Assembly: GCA_000331325.2 (NCBI GenBank)
Contig: CM003416.1
Coordinates: 496,001-560,000, forward strand
Length of the DNA: 64,000 nucleotides
Source of the DNA: Crithidia fasciculata
Lineage: Eukaryota > Euglenozoa > Kinetoplastea > Trypanosomatida > Trypanosomatidae
Direction: 5' to 3'
In this document: positions 29,548 through 39,268 of the stretch, in pieces
Position numbering within the stretch: position 1 is the first letter of the stretch
Layout of the letters: the number at the start of each line of letters is the position of its first letter
Position numbers and translations under genes: made by a program
Notes under the pieces: generated by a model
What the model was told of the DNA's origin: nothing
Databases searched by the model: none
Seen by the model: only the letters and a program-made list of their open reading frames with translations

Positions 29548-32500
29548 ATGAGCAAGGCCACCGTGTCACGCCCTCGCGTGTACGTCCGCATCCGCCCTCT
29601 GAACGATCGAGAGCAGCGCGATGGCAAGGGCGAGCTCGCCTGCCGCGGCGACCCACGGCAGCCCGACGTACTCTTCATGAAGAAGGCCGAGGATGCCGAG
29701 GAGCTGCAGGTGCGCTTCGACCACGTCTTCGACCCCAGCGCTGGGCAGGAGACGGTCTTTGACACCGTTGGCTCTGAGGTGCTGCGGACCCTCTTTAGCG
29801 GGTACAACGCGTCCATCTTTGCCTACGGGCAGACCGGCAGCGGTAAGACGCACACAATGGAAGGCGCCAAGAGCGTGGATGGGGAGGGTTTGATCCCCCG
29901 TCTCATCCGCGGCATCTTCTCGTCCTTTAAGTCGAACGCCGACATCTCCGACGCCCTCGTGGAGGTAAGTTTGGTGCAGATCTACCAAGAGAAGATTCAG
30001 GACTTGCTGAACCACCGCAAGCAGCTCGACATCCACATGGACCGGACCAGCCAGTACGTCGCGCGTGACGCAACCTGGAGCACTGTGCGCAGCGTCGAGG
30101 AGTGCATGAAGCTCTACAACGATGCAGCCAAGATGCGCGCCACGTCGGCGACTGAGATGAACCTCGTCTCCTCCCGCAGTCACATGATTCTCATGCTGCG
30201 GATGCAGTGGGACGAGCCGACGCTGCCGGGCTCGCACGCGCAGCTGAACATGGTCGACCTTGCAGGCTCGGAGCGGCTGAATGAGTCTGGCGCCACCGGT
30301 GAGACGATGATGGAGGCGATCCACATCAACAAGTCGCTCAGTGCGTTGGGCAACGTTGTGGTGAAGCTCGTGGAGCAGGCGAAGCACCCCAACAAGCGCA
30401 CGCACATTCCGTACAAGGATAGCAAGCTGACCTATCTCCTGCAGTCCAGCCTCGGCGGTGCGAACCTCGTCCACTTCATGTTGGCTATCTCCGCCAGCGC
30501 TCTGTGGCGCAACGAGACCACCTCGACCATCGAGTTTGGCAAGCGTGCCCTGCAGCTCGTGCTGCGGCCCGTGCGTAACGCCATCGACTACACCCGGCTG
30601 GCGGAGATGGAGGCCATGATTGAGCGCATGCGGTCGCACATCCAATCGCTGGAGGAGGAGCTGCAGGACAAGCGCAACTCGGAGGCGGCGGGTTTTTTGC
30701 AGCTGCGACACATCGCCCAAGACGACGACGCAGCCCAGCGCAAGCGGCGCAAGGACAAGAGCGCGAACCACAAGCACCTAAAGCGGCAGACGGAGCTGAC
30801 AAGGATTATGGCCAACCTGCCCGAGACCTTCGACGACCTCACCTCCCACTGCATCCTCTTCCCTGAGTCGAAGGAGACGTTCCGCGAGCTTGGTGGGTTG
30901 GAGCGCTTGATTCACTTTGTGGAGAAGTCCGCCTCGAACTTCTACCGCGCCAACGCGGCGCAGACGATCGCGAGCGTCATCGACGACCCCGGGCGAGAGG
31001 TCTTCGCCAGCCTCGGCGGCCTCGACGCGCTGGGCCACCTGCTGCGTGTGCAGGAGGAGCGGTGCAAGGAGGCGGCCTGCGTCGCGCTCGAAGCTGTCTG
31101 CCGCAGCTGTGTCACGAACAAGCGCAGCCTGACGGAGGAGGTGTACACCGCCCTCGCAGATTTGATCTACGGCTACTCGAACCAGCAGGTGCAGGAGGCG
31201 GCGTGTGCGGCAATTGCGTCGATCGTGGACGGCTACTCCGAGGCGAACCGCCGCTTTGAGAAGCTGGACGTGGTGCCGAAGCTGCTGGAGACGATCCGCA
31301 CCTGCCCCGCCGAGGTGGTGAACCTCACCAAGGCTGCGACGAATTGCATCGGGCGACTCGCGCATGGTGACCGGCAGATGCAGCAGAACATCGCCTCTCT
31401 CGGTGGTGTGGACCTGCTGATCGACGTGCTCTTCAGCTCCTCTGGTGATCGCGACCACCAGGTGCCCATCCTCGCCTCCTACGCGTTGGTGAATCTGTGC
31501 TGCAGCTCTGCAGAAAACTTGCAAGTCGCGCGCGAGCACCCCCGCTACGATGAGGTGAAGTACCGGCTGCTGGAGGGCCTCGCCCGGGCGTTTGGCACGA
31601 ACACGTCACGCGAGGGCTTTGGCCGTGCGACGGCGCAGGAGACGGCGAGCCCGTTTCCGTACTACGGTGTCACCATCCAGGACAGCTGGACCTTTGCATC
31701 TTCTGGTGGGCGGCCCATCTTTTCCTCTTTTATGGACAATCCGCAGTTTTACCTGTACGTGCACGAGGAGACCGACATCGCCTTTATTATTCAAGACACG
31801 CTCTACGAGGCCCGCATGCGCAAGAAGCGGCGCAACAACGCCGTCTACATGGGCATCGCGATCTTCGAGGGCGACCCAGCGCTGGCGAAGGTCGGGCTGA
31901 AGCAGCTCGACTTCCACGGAAAGATGATCGAGATCGGTCGCTACACCTCCAACTGTGAGAACGTGCTGCACTGTACCCTACCGGCTTCTGACACGCCCTA
32001 TATGGTCGTCCCATTTACCAGTCAGCGGGGGCGGCACACGAACTTCGCGCTCTCTGCCTTTGGCAACCACCCGATTGAGCTGACGACGGTGCCGGAGCAG
32101 GTGGGGTGGATGCACACGGCCCTGCAGGGGCGATGGACCGAGTTCACCGGGCGTGGCGGCGATGCCTTCGACTGGCGCTGCAACCCGCAGATACGCCTCC
32201 GCGCCAAGGAAGCCTGTCGCGTTGTGTTTGTCCTCTCCTACCAGTCCCTCGACGAGCAGCGGGCTCACCTGCTGCAGGAGGAGGAGGAGGAGGAAGGGCA
32301 TAACACGCGTCCCCGGCTGCACGGCCGCCTCTTCAAGAACAGCTTCGCACCCGACAAGCGCTACCTGAAAGCCATTGTGCCCCTTCCACAGGCCTCCACC
32401 TTCGTCGCCAGCAACACATTCGCCAGCAACAGCTACATCACCACCTCTGCCACCCTGGAGAAGGAGGAGGACTACGTCTACATCCCATTCACCGAGGCGC

Positions 32501-33804
32501 CTTTCCAGGACACCTACCGCGTCTCCGTCTACTGCGACTCTGACGACGTGAGCATTCAGCCGCTTGACGGCCAGCAGAGTGAGTGGCTGTGCACGACGCT
32601 GGCGGGTACGTGGCAAGGCAAGGCCATCTCTGTGAAGCTCGAGACGGTGGGTAAGCTGGTGGCGGTGATGTACAGCCCTGGTGCCTTTGTCCGCCCGCGT
32701 CTCCTCAACGCGGCACACAAGAAAGTGGGTGGCATCGACTCCTACTGGAACGCGGAGGCGGCCGTCGAGTACGAGTGCAAGGGGTCTGTGTCGGTGCAAG
32801 TAGAGGCCATGATGCGCGCGGCTCTCCTGGACGCCAGCGCTTCCAGCAGCGGCGACGGCGCAGTGGCCCGTTCACCGTCGTCTGCGGCGAACGCCAGCGC
32901 ACGACCGCAGCAGGTACCGGCGAAGAACATCAAGTTCGACCTCTTTTTCTTCACCAAGGAGAAGTGCACGCTGGCTGAGGTGGGCTTCGACGCCGCGCCG
33001 AGTGCCTGGCCGTGTCCTACGCGGTCCACCTCGAGTGCGCTGCTGGCCTACCCGCAGCTGGCAGAGGATGTTGGGACGGGCGGCAGCGCAGACGTCGACG
33101 AAGACGACAGCGACGATCTTGTGAGCGCCTACTCGGGCGATGACGGGGACTCGGTGTCGAACGCGGAGCGCGATGCGCGGGAGACCGACCTGCTCAAGTC
33201 GTTGGAGACGCAGGAGGAGCGCAATCGAAAGCTGGAGGAGCAGCTGGCAGCGCAGGCAAAGGAGCTGGAGGAGCTGCGGAGCGGACGTACCGGAGTGGCA
33301 CCCACCTCCTCCTCCGCAAAGCCCACTGCTGCTGCTGCAGCTGCCGGGGCACGTGCATCCATGGACAGCTATGTTGCCTTCTCTGATAACAACACGAACG
33401 GCAGTGCTGGTGCTGCTGCTGCTGCTGGGAAGGTGTCTCCGACAGCGAAGCGCAACTCCGTGCGTCCGCCCCCGACTGGTGCGGCGGGCAGTCGCCGGCC
33501 GGTTCAGGTTGCTGCGTTGGCGACGACTGGTACGAATGGGCGGAAGGCATCCGTCTCGCCTGGTGGCCGCCGTACGTCCAGCGCTCCGCGTGACGCACCT
33601 CCAAAGAGTGGGAGCGCTCCTCCAGCGACGGCTGCAGCCCCGCCAGCGCAGACGAAGGAGTCGCTCGAGTACGCGCTGTCGCGGTTGAATGCGATGAGCA
33701 AGCGTGCAGGGGCCGCGACGAAGAGCGACGGCGATTGGAAGTCGATGCAGAAGGACATCGAAGAGATCCAGCACCGCCTGTTCAAGACCCTCGAGTCCCT
33801 CTGA
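29548..33804 (+). CDS. kinesin with armadillo repeats and calpain-III-like domains
   Basis: A 1418-residue protein with an intact N-terminal motor (about 5-350). The P-loop is G94-Q-T-G-S-G-K-T101, switch I N205-L-V-S-S-R-S-H212, and switch II D237-L-A-G-S-E242. A short coiled coil follows (about 355-430). Residues about 445-682 are armadillo-type helical repeats. From about 700, beta-rich modules resemble calpain domain III/C2-like sandwiches. One is at 700-850 (W..SSGG..F..NPQFYLYV), one at 851-1010 (GRW...GRGGD.FDW..NPQ), and a weaker third at 1011-1150. The tail is acidic, then coiled coil (about 1210-1245), low complexity, and a final helix. It would walk on microtubules, with the ARM and calpain-like parts binding cargo. 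The frame extends upstream only from a GTG, so the ATG at 29548 is used. I cannot say which kinetoplastid orphan kinesin family it is. Confidence 0.97.
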   Translation: MSKATVSRPRVYVRIRPLNDREQRDGKGELACRGDPRQPDVLFMKKAEDAEELQVRFDHVFDPSAGQETVFDTVGSEVLRTLFSGYNASIFAYGQTGSGKTHTMEGAKSVDGEGLIPRLIRGIFSSFKSNADISDALVEVSLVQIYQEKIQDLLNHRKQLDIHMDRTSQYVARDATWSTVRSVEECMKLYNDAAKMRATSATEMNLVSSRSHMILMLRMQWDEPTLPGSHAQLNMVDLAGSERLNESGATGETMMEAIHINKSLSALGNVVVKLVEQAKHPNKRTHIPYKDSKLTYLLQSSLGGANLVHFMLAISASALWRNETTSTIEFGKRALQLVLRPVRNAIDYTRLAEMEAMIERMRSHIQSLEEELQDKRNSEAAGFLQLRHIAQDDDAAQRKRRKDKSANHKHLKRQTELTRIMANLPETFDDLTSHCILFPESKETFRELGGLERLIHFVEKSASNFYRANAAQTIASVIDDPGREVFASLGGLDALGHLLRVQEERCKEAACVALEAVCRSCVTNKRSLTEEVYTALADLIYGYSNQQVQEAACAAIASIVDGYSEANRRFEKLDVVPKLLETIRTCPAEVVNLTKAATNCIGRLAHGDRQMQQNIASLGGVDLLIDVLFSSSGDRDHQVPILASYALVNLCCSSAENLQVAREHPRYDEVKYRLLEGLARAFGTNTSREGFGRATAQETASPFPYYGVTIQDSWTFASSGGRPIFSSFMDNPQFYLYVHEETDIAFIIQDTLYEARMRKKRRNNAVYMGIAIFEGDPALAKVGLKQLDFHGKMIEIGRYTSNCENVLHCTLPASDTPYMVVPFTSQRGRHTNFALSAFGNHPIELTTVPEQVGWMHTALQGRWTEFTGRGGDAFDWRCNPQIRLRAKEACRVVFVLSYQSLDEQRAHLLQEEEEEEGHNTRPRLHGRLFKNSFAPDKRYLKAIVPLPQASTFVASNTFASNSYITTSATLEKEEDYVYIPFTEAPFQDTYRVSVYCDSDDVSIQPLDGQQSEWLCTTLAGTWQGKAISVKLETVGKLVAVMYSPGAFVRPRLLNAAHKKVGGIDSYWNAEAAVEYECKGSVSVQVEAMMRAALLDASASSSGDGAVARSPSSAANASARPQQVPAKNIKFDLFFFTKEKCTLAEVGFDAAPSAWPCPTRSTSSALLAYPQLAEDVGTGGSADVDEDDSDDLVSAYSGDDGDSVSNAERDARETDLLKSLETQEERNRKLEEQLAAQAKELEELRSGRTGVAPTSSSAKPTAAAAAAGARASMDSYVAFSDNNTNGSAGAAAAAGKVSPTAKRNSVRPPPTGAAGSRRPVQVAALATTGTNGRKASVSPGGRRTSSAPRDAPPKSGSAPPATAAAPPAQTKESLEYALSRLNAMSKRAGAATKSDGDWKSMQKDIEEIQHRLFKTLESL

Positions 33805-34948
33805 TATACTTACACACAGAGATAGACAGCGAGAAAGTAAAAAAAAAAGATGAAGACATTTGCTCTTTTTTTTTTCTTATGGTATATGTATTATGTATAA
33901 TACGGCACGTAGAGTTGATGCCAAAGCCGTTACCACGGACAGTTTTTTTTATCTTTGTGTGGTCGACGTTGTGGACGCCGCTGCAGCACAGTCGACTTTC
34001 TCCCCTTATACAGCGACTGCCACTCCCACCAGGAGTCGCAATCAACGAGACGCAAAGGTGAAACGACAAATAACCCTTTTCAGAGGGAGAAAGGAAAAGT
34101 ATCAAGGGTGCGTCCTGTGTTCCACCTCCTCCTGATCTCGCTCTTGGGCAAGTGCGCTATGTGGAAAGCGTCTTCGCGTCAGCTGCTTGCCTCTCTGCTT
34201 TTCCCTCCTTTTTGGGAAGAGAGAGAGAATGGTACCTCGCGGCGATTGTTTTCTTTTTTTCCAATACACCATAAAGAAAATCGGACAACATGAAGGTGAA
34301 TTCCCGACTACCGCGGCTCAGTGACGTGCGTGCAGTTGCCATGACGGATTGCCATAAATTTCGAAACCTCAGTTTTGTCTGCTTAGCAAGCTGTGCAGCC
34401 AGACGTATCCTTTTTTTTCCCTCTCTCCCATCTCCCCTTCTCCTTGGCGACACACACACAAACTTATCTTACGGTAACTGACGCACACTTACCCCTTTTG
34501 TAGGAGAACAGCAACGTGCAGTACCACTCCTTTTTTTTTTCTGCTTCTCACTTCACCACGTAGTATTACCCGTAGCACGTAGCGTATCGACAGACATCAG
34601 CAGCGAAGCGGCTTCATCTCCCGTCGTGCAGCTTCACTCATTTACTCTTGTCAACACTGTAGAAGAACGTACTGCAATTGAGGTACGATACAAATCTTTC
34701 CCGATTGTTATCTCTTTGTAGCGCGCACAAACACACAAGAAATTATACACGCAATAAATCAGTTTGTAGGACGTACGTGTGTGAGCCGTGCGTGTTTTTT
34801 TTTTTCACTCTTTGCTGCTTTCTTTACGGCTCTTTCTCCCACCACCTTTCAAGTCTCAGTTTTCTTTTTTCATCGGCCTTCTGCAATCTAGACAGCCTGA
34901 TCTTCTTTCTTTCGTGCTGTTACTAGTAGTAGTAGTATTAGTTGTAGG
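33805..34948. other. intergenic/UTR sequence
   Basis: 1144 bp, T-rich and AT-rich after the kinesin stop. No gene seen; a 63-codon frame from 34290 has no support. Confidence 0.7.
34901..34926 (+). promoter_or_regulatory. spliced-leader acceptor (predicted)
   Basis: The tract TCTTCTTTCTTTCGTGCTGT leads to an AG at 34925-34926, 22 nt before the ATG at 34949. A TAG-repeat (TAGTAGTAGTAG) straddles the site and offers several AGs. Confidence 0.6.
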
Positions 34949-35290
34949 ATGCTCCGCTTAGTTCACCGCTCCGCTCCGCTGCTGGCGACGGCGGCCGGCT
35001 CCTCCTCTGCCTGTGCCCTGCAGACGGCGCAGCGCACCAAGTACGTGCGGCAGCCGAGCCCCCAGTGGGACCCGATCCACGAGGACATCAACGCACACGT
35101 GAAGAAGCGCATTCCTGGTGAGACGCGTGTGGACCGTGTGAAGCGCTTCGCCCGCGAGTGGCGTAACGTGGAGCTGGAGCTGGGCGTTTACAAGGACTCG
35201 CGCGGTCGTGAGATTAAGTACCGCAAGACCTTTGTGTACCGCTACACCTACCCCAACGCCTTCGACGAGTTCTGGTGGCCGTGCAAGTAG
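34949..35290 (+). CDS. small conserved-looking mitochondrial protein, function unknown
   Basis: A 113-residue protein. The first 25 or so residues (MLRLVHRSAPLLATAAGSS) are basic, hydrophobic and free of acidic residues, as expected of a mitochondrial presequence. The rest is charged and aromatic, including PQWDPIHEDI, a basic helix KKRIPGETRVDRVKRFAREWRN, and the ending FDEFWWPCK. Codon use is strongly GC-rich, so the gene is real despite its size. The make-up (small, basic, presequence, aromatic C-terminus) suits a subunit of a mitochondrial complex such as the respiratory chain, ATP synthase or mitoribosome. I do not recognise the family. Confidence 0.9.
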   Translation: MLRLVHRSAPLLATAAGSSSACALQTAQRTKYVRQPSPQWDPIHEDINAHVKKRIPGETRVDRVKRFAREWRNVELELGVYKDSRGREIKYRKTFVYRYTYPNAFDEFWWPCK

Positions 35291-35956
35291 GGCAGTTGCG
35301 AGGTGAAACTGTTTTTGTTTATTGTTTTAAAAGTTGCTTGCTGATTGCGGGGAGAGGTGAAAGGTAAAAAGAGTGGAAGAGAAGGCTACTCTGCTTCACT
35401 GCATCTGTGTTCTTTTTTTTTTCTCTCTTTCTATTGTAGCGTGCTGCGAAACCGTACAAGAAAAAAACGATGATTATAACCGTTGCCGGCGTGAAGGCAG
35501 GAACCTGCGACGCAGAGAACAGAGCGGGGGGAAGCAGCCACTAGGAACATGCTTCTGCCAGTCGCGGCTGCTGTTCTGCTATCCGTTCCTTCTCTTTTCC
35601 TGCTCTGCCAACATCAATGGGGAATGGCCAAGAACGACGGCGACGGTGAGGCGAGGCAAGTGCTTCTGCACCGCCTTCACCCCTCTTCTCAAATTCCCCC
35701 GACACGGCGTTGCTCAAGTTTGTATCATCTCTTTCGTGCCACTAACTGTCTTGCTGTTGCACTTTTTACCTCTACTCTCATTTCTTGTCTTCGTCTTCAC
35801 CTTTCTCTTTTTCTTTCCTGCTGGCCTTTTCTTTCGTATAATTTGTATTTTCTCAGTACATCGTCAATTGCTGGTGCACGCATTGGTGTAAGCGAGAAGA
35901 TTCGACACGTGCTATTCACTTTTTCAGCTCTTGCACACCAAAAAAAAAGGCCATCG
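35291..35956. other. intergenic/leader sequence with open upstream frame
   Basis: 666 bp. The frame of the next gene is open back to an ATG at 35549, but this part is CT-rich and translates to Phe/Leu/Ser-rich sequence. It also spans the likely splice acceptor, so I treat it as untranslated. Confidence 0.65.
35820..35856 (+). promoter_or_regulatory. spliced-leader acceptor (predicted)
   Basis: A T-rich tract ending in TTTTCTCAG (AG at 35855-35856), 100 nt before the ATG at 35957. A second AG at 35926-35927 after CACTTTTTC is also plausible. Confidence 0.55.
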
Positions 35957-38900
35957 ATGCATCGCACTCAACGCCTTTGCTTTGACTCCTTCAAGGCGGC
36001 TCGCGGTGAGCTCGAGCCCCTCTTCTCGCGCTTCCGCTCCGACGAGCACCTGCGCAACGACGTCCGCCTCTACCTCATCCCCGGCCTCTCCCACCGCCAC
36101 CACCGCCACCTCAGCGAGCGTTTCGGTCGCGCACACGAACGCAGTCTTTTCCGCACAAATGTGTCCTTGGTGCTGCAGGAAGCTCGCAGACGGGCGAACC
36201 ACCGCGTGGCGGCCGTCGCGCTCGATGTGGCGCTGACCGAAGCCCGGCCATCGCATTTAGCACAGGAGGTCGATCCTGCGTGGGTAAAAGACGCGGTGGC
36301 TTCGTGCCAGAGCGTAGAGGAGCTGCGGCTGGTGGAGGGCGTGCTGCGCAAGCATGAGCAGCAGCTCCTGGCCAGCGGCACCGCAGCAGGGACGCAGGGC
36401 TTCTTGTTGTCCGCTGCTTTTGGCCGGTCGTCGTCGGCGGTGACGGAGCGGGGCCGGCGTCTGGGCGATGATGAAGCTGCTGCTGCTGCGAATTCCTCTC
36501 TCGTGGAGGGCGGGGAGGCAGCGGCGCTGGTCCCTCGTGGCGGCGGAGACGAGATGGACAGCAGCGTGGTGGCTCTGCAACGACAGCAGGTGGCAGCCGC
36601 TCTCGCACAGCCGGCCTCCCTCGCAGACTTGGCAACCCGTGGCGGCGGCGTAGACGCGTCTCTCTGGTCGTCCCCCGAGGCCAGGGCCGCGGCAGGGCTG
36701 CGACGGCTGGAGCGGCTGCACCGCGACGTCACCGCCGGCCCCAACGTGTCCTTCACGCGGTACTATCTGCACCAGGGACTCGTGCGGAGTGAGGAGGAGC
36801 TGATGGCGTTGTACCAGGCGATGCGGTCGCGTCCACACGACATTGCGTTTCGCGTGGTCGGCAGTGGCAGTGGCGATAGCGGTTCACCGTACGCGGCGGC
36901 GGTACAGGCCTTGGTGCAGCGTCGCCGTGGTCTGCACCGCGTTCCGTGGCTGCCGGCGTCCATGGGTGCCCACACCCTCGACAAACGAGACAGCGTGCCA
37001 CAGGATGTTGTCCTCTCGAACCGCCATCTTCTCCGCTCGCTGGCCCGTGAGCGCTTAGTGGTGTATCAGAGCCTTTCGAGTATGCTACCGGTGCTGTTCT
37101 TGAACCCTCAGCCTGGAGAAGCAGTGCTCGATCTCTGTGCCTCACCGGGCAACAAGACGGGGCTGATACTTGATGCCATGCACGGTGGGCAAAGCGCTTC
37201 TGTTTCCGCAACGAGTGGCTGCGTAGTGGCCAACGAGGCACAGACGTCGCGTCTACGCGACTTGCAGGCGCGTCTGCGTGATGCCTCTCCCGAGGTAGCG
37301 GTGACAAGAGGACATGGACAAGCCTTTGGTTCTTCCATGGCGAGCGGGCTCGCAGCAGCGGAGAGTGCGTCAGCTGTGTTGGGAGAAGACGGCCTGTATG
37401 ATGCGGTGTTGGTGGATGCCCCGTGCTCTGGCGAGGGGCGAATGGGCCGCGATGCCCTCACGTGGCGTCTCTGGCACCCGGGCCGCGGGCTCGAGTTTTT
37501 CCCCACACAGTGTGCGCTGCTGCAGCGTGCCGTGCAGCTGTGCAAGACGGGTGGCCGTGTGGTGTACGCGACGTGCACGTTGAACCCGCTAGAGAACGAG
37601 GCGGTTGTGGCGGCGGTGCTGCGTGCCTGCGGTGGGGCGGTTGAGCTCGTGCCACCACCCGCACTGACTTCTCCTCCCACAACGCATACTTCTCCACACC
37701 ATCCTCATGGCGAAGGAGACAGGGAAGGCGACGTTCCGGTGCTGCGGCTCACACCAGGGCTGCGGCGGTGGGACGTCCCGTCAAGCGCTGGCGGCTTCCT
37801 GCGCACCGCGGCGGAGGCCTACGCGCAGGGCGAGAGTGAGCGGCGACTGCTGCCGGACATGTTCGCGTCGAGCAACGGTGGACGTGTTGAGGGTGATGAG
37901 GAGGCAATAGGAGCGGCGTTGCACCGCTGCTGCCGCCGCGTGATGCCTCACTTAAACGGCAACACAGATGGCTTCTTTGTTGCCGTGCTGCGCAAGACAG
38001 CGAGTGTGCGGCAGCCCCTGCGTGAGTCTGCAGCGGTGCTATCCGGCACAGCAGCATCACACGACTCGACGAGCGCATTTGGTGGTGTTTCTCGGGCAGC
38101 AGCGTCGTCACTTGCGGTCTCTCTCGCTGGAGGACGCACGCTGCTAAACGAGCGTGGCTTTCTGCGGCTACATACCACCAACCCCACTGTGCAACGCCTT
38201 CTCGGCCCCTTCTTTGGTGGGAAAGCTGTCCATGCATCGTCCTCGGCAAGCGGTGCTTCCGCTGCCTTCTCGGGTGGTTACCCAACGGTGCAGAGCTTCT
38301 TAGAGCGGCACGGCTGGACGGCACTGTGGAATGAAAAGGAGGGGCTGCGGCTGCTCTCGAACACGGCGACACAGCTGCTGCAGCGCCACGCCAGTGCTGC
38401 GACGGCCCGCAACGGAGAGAGCGCACAGCTGCAGTCTGCCGAGGGCGGTTCTGCGGAGCTGTTGGAGGCTGGTGTGTTGGTGGTGGACGCACAGGGTGCC
38501 TTGACGGAGCGCGGGGCAACCCTGCTGCACCGCAGCGCCACGCGGCGTCTCCTCTCGCTGCCCCTCCCCTACGCACAACTGCTGCTGGCGAATCGCACAC
38601 TGGAGGTAGGCGGCTCACTGCGGTTGATGCCGGCCTTCATGCAGGAGGCAGAACTCGCCGTGACGCATCAGCGAGGCCTGCTGAAGGCCACGAGCAGCGG
38701 GGACGGCAGCACAGACGCGCTCGCCGCCACGCCGCCGTGGTGCCTCTCCGTGCTCGATGCGCTCCGCGACGGTGCACCGGGCAACGCCATTGTGTGCATC
38801 GATGTGACTTCCGCAACAGCAGGACAAGAAGGCTCAGCAGCGACTGCGTGGGCGGCGCCACTCGCGCAGTGGTCGTGGCCCGTGCGGGTGGAGGTGCTGC

Positions 38901-39268
38901 GGGGCTGGACCACTGCCGAGGGCCCTGCCTCTGGCCTCGTGCGGCTTCACCTAACTCTACCGCAGTCCTCGCGTCATCGTGCCATGGCGCTCGTTGGTCG
39001 TCTGCAGGGACACGCCCATCGCCTGCGCAACCCCTCCGCACGGCAGCGGGAGCAGCTGCAGGCCGCCGCCGCCTTCTCTCCTTCTCTGGTCATGGGCGGT
39101 GACGAGCTGAGCGGGGCACCGGCGCAGGCAAGTCATCAGCACCGGCAGCTCCTCCACGGCGATGGCGACAGGCGTGTGGTTCGGTCCGCTTCTCCTGTTG
39201 CAGCGACTGCGGGAGGGGCAACAGCGCCGCCGTCTTCTTCCCCTGCCTCCACTGTGTTTGAGCTCTAA
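35957..39268 (+). CDS. NOP2/Sun (NSUN) family RNA m5C methyltransferase
   Basis: A 1103-residue protein that would methylate cytosine C5 in rRNA or tRNA using SAM. The SAM-binding motif is at about 388-401 (VLDLCA-S-P-G-N-K-T401). The family's two cysteines are present: P-C490-S-G in VLVDAPCSGEG, and T-C540 in VYATCTLNPLENE, the catalytic pair of this class. The N-terminus (MHRTQRLCFDSFKAARG) is basic and could be a mitochondrial presequence. Residues about 1-340 and 640-1103 are extensions; the latter holds LTERGATLLHRSATRRLL and AFMQEAELAVTH segments that could be a divergent RNA-binding part. Typical family members are 300-500 residues in bacteria and up to about 800 in humans, so this one is long. 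The start was chosen because the ATG at 35549 lies before the splice acceptor. Confidence 0.94.
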   Translation: MHRTQRLCFDSFKAARGELEPLFSRFRSDEHLRNDVRLYLIPGLSHRHHRHLSERFGRAHERSLFRTNVSLVLQEARRRANHRVAAVALDVALTEARPSHLAQEVDPAWVKDAVASCQSVEELRLVEGVLRKHEQQLLASGTAAGTQGFLLSAAFGRSSSAVTERGRRLGDDEAAAAANSSLVEGGEAAALVPRGGGDEMDSSVVALQRQQVAAALAQPASLADLATRGGGVDASLWSSPEARAAAGLRRLERLHRDVTAGPNVSFTRYYLHQGLVRSEEELMALYQAMRSRPHDIAFRVVGSGSGDSGSPYAAAVQALVQRRRGLHRVPWLPASMGAHTLDKRDSVPQDVVLSNRHLLRSLARERLVVYQSLSSMLPVLFLNPQPGEAVLDLCASPGNKTGLILDAMHGGQSASVSATSGCVVANEAQTSRLRDLQARLRDASPEVAVTRGHGQAFGSSMASGLAAAESASAVLGEDGLYDAVLVDAPCSGEGRMGRDALTWRLWHPGRGLEFFPTQCALLQRAVQLCKTGGRVVYATCTLNPLENEAVVAAVLRACGGAVELVPPPALTSPPTTHTSPHHPHGEGDREGDVPVLRLTPGLRRWDVPSSAGGFLRTAAEAYAQGESERRLLPDMFASSNGGRVEGDEEAIGAALHRCCRRVMPHLNGNTDGFFVAVLRKTASVRQPLRESAAVLSGTAASHDSTSAFGGVSRAAASSLAVSLAGGRTLLNERGFLRLHTTNPTVQRLLGPFFGGKAVHASSSASGASAAFSGGYPTVQSFLERHGWTALWNEKEGLRLLSNTATQLLQRHASAATARNGESAQLQSAEGGSAELLEAGVLVVDAQGALTERGATLLHRSATRRLLSLPLPYAQLLLANRTLEVGGSLRLMPAFMQEAELAVTHQRGLLKATSSGDGSTDALAATPPWCLSVLDALRDGAPGNAIVCIDVTSATAGQEGSAATAWAAPLAQWSWPVRVEVLRGWTTAEGPASGLVRLHLTLPQSSRHRAMALVGRLQGHAHRLRNPSARQREQLQAAAAFSPSLVMGGDELSGAPAQASHQHRQLLHGDGDRRVVRSASPVAATAGGATAPPSSSPASTVFEL

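Noticed and set aside
35549-35956. Upstream in-frame ATG giving a 136-residue extension to the NSUN protein
   Set aside because: The segment is CT-rich, translates to Leu/Ser/Phe-rich sequence and contains the likely splice-acceptor tract. The basic MHRTQ start downstream fits better.
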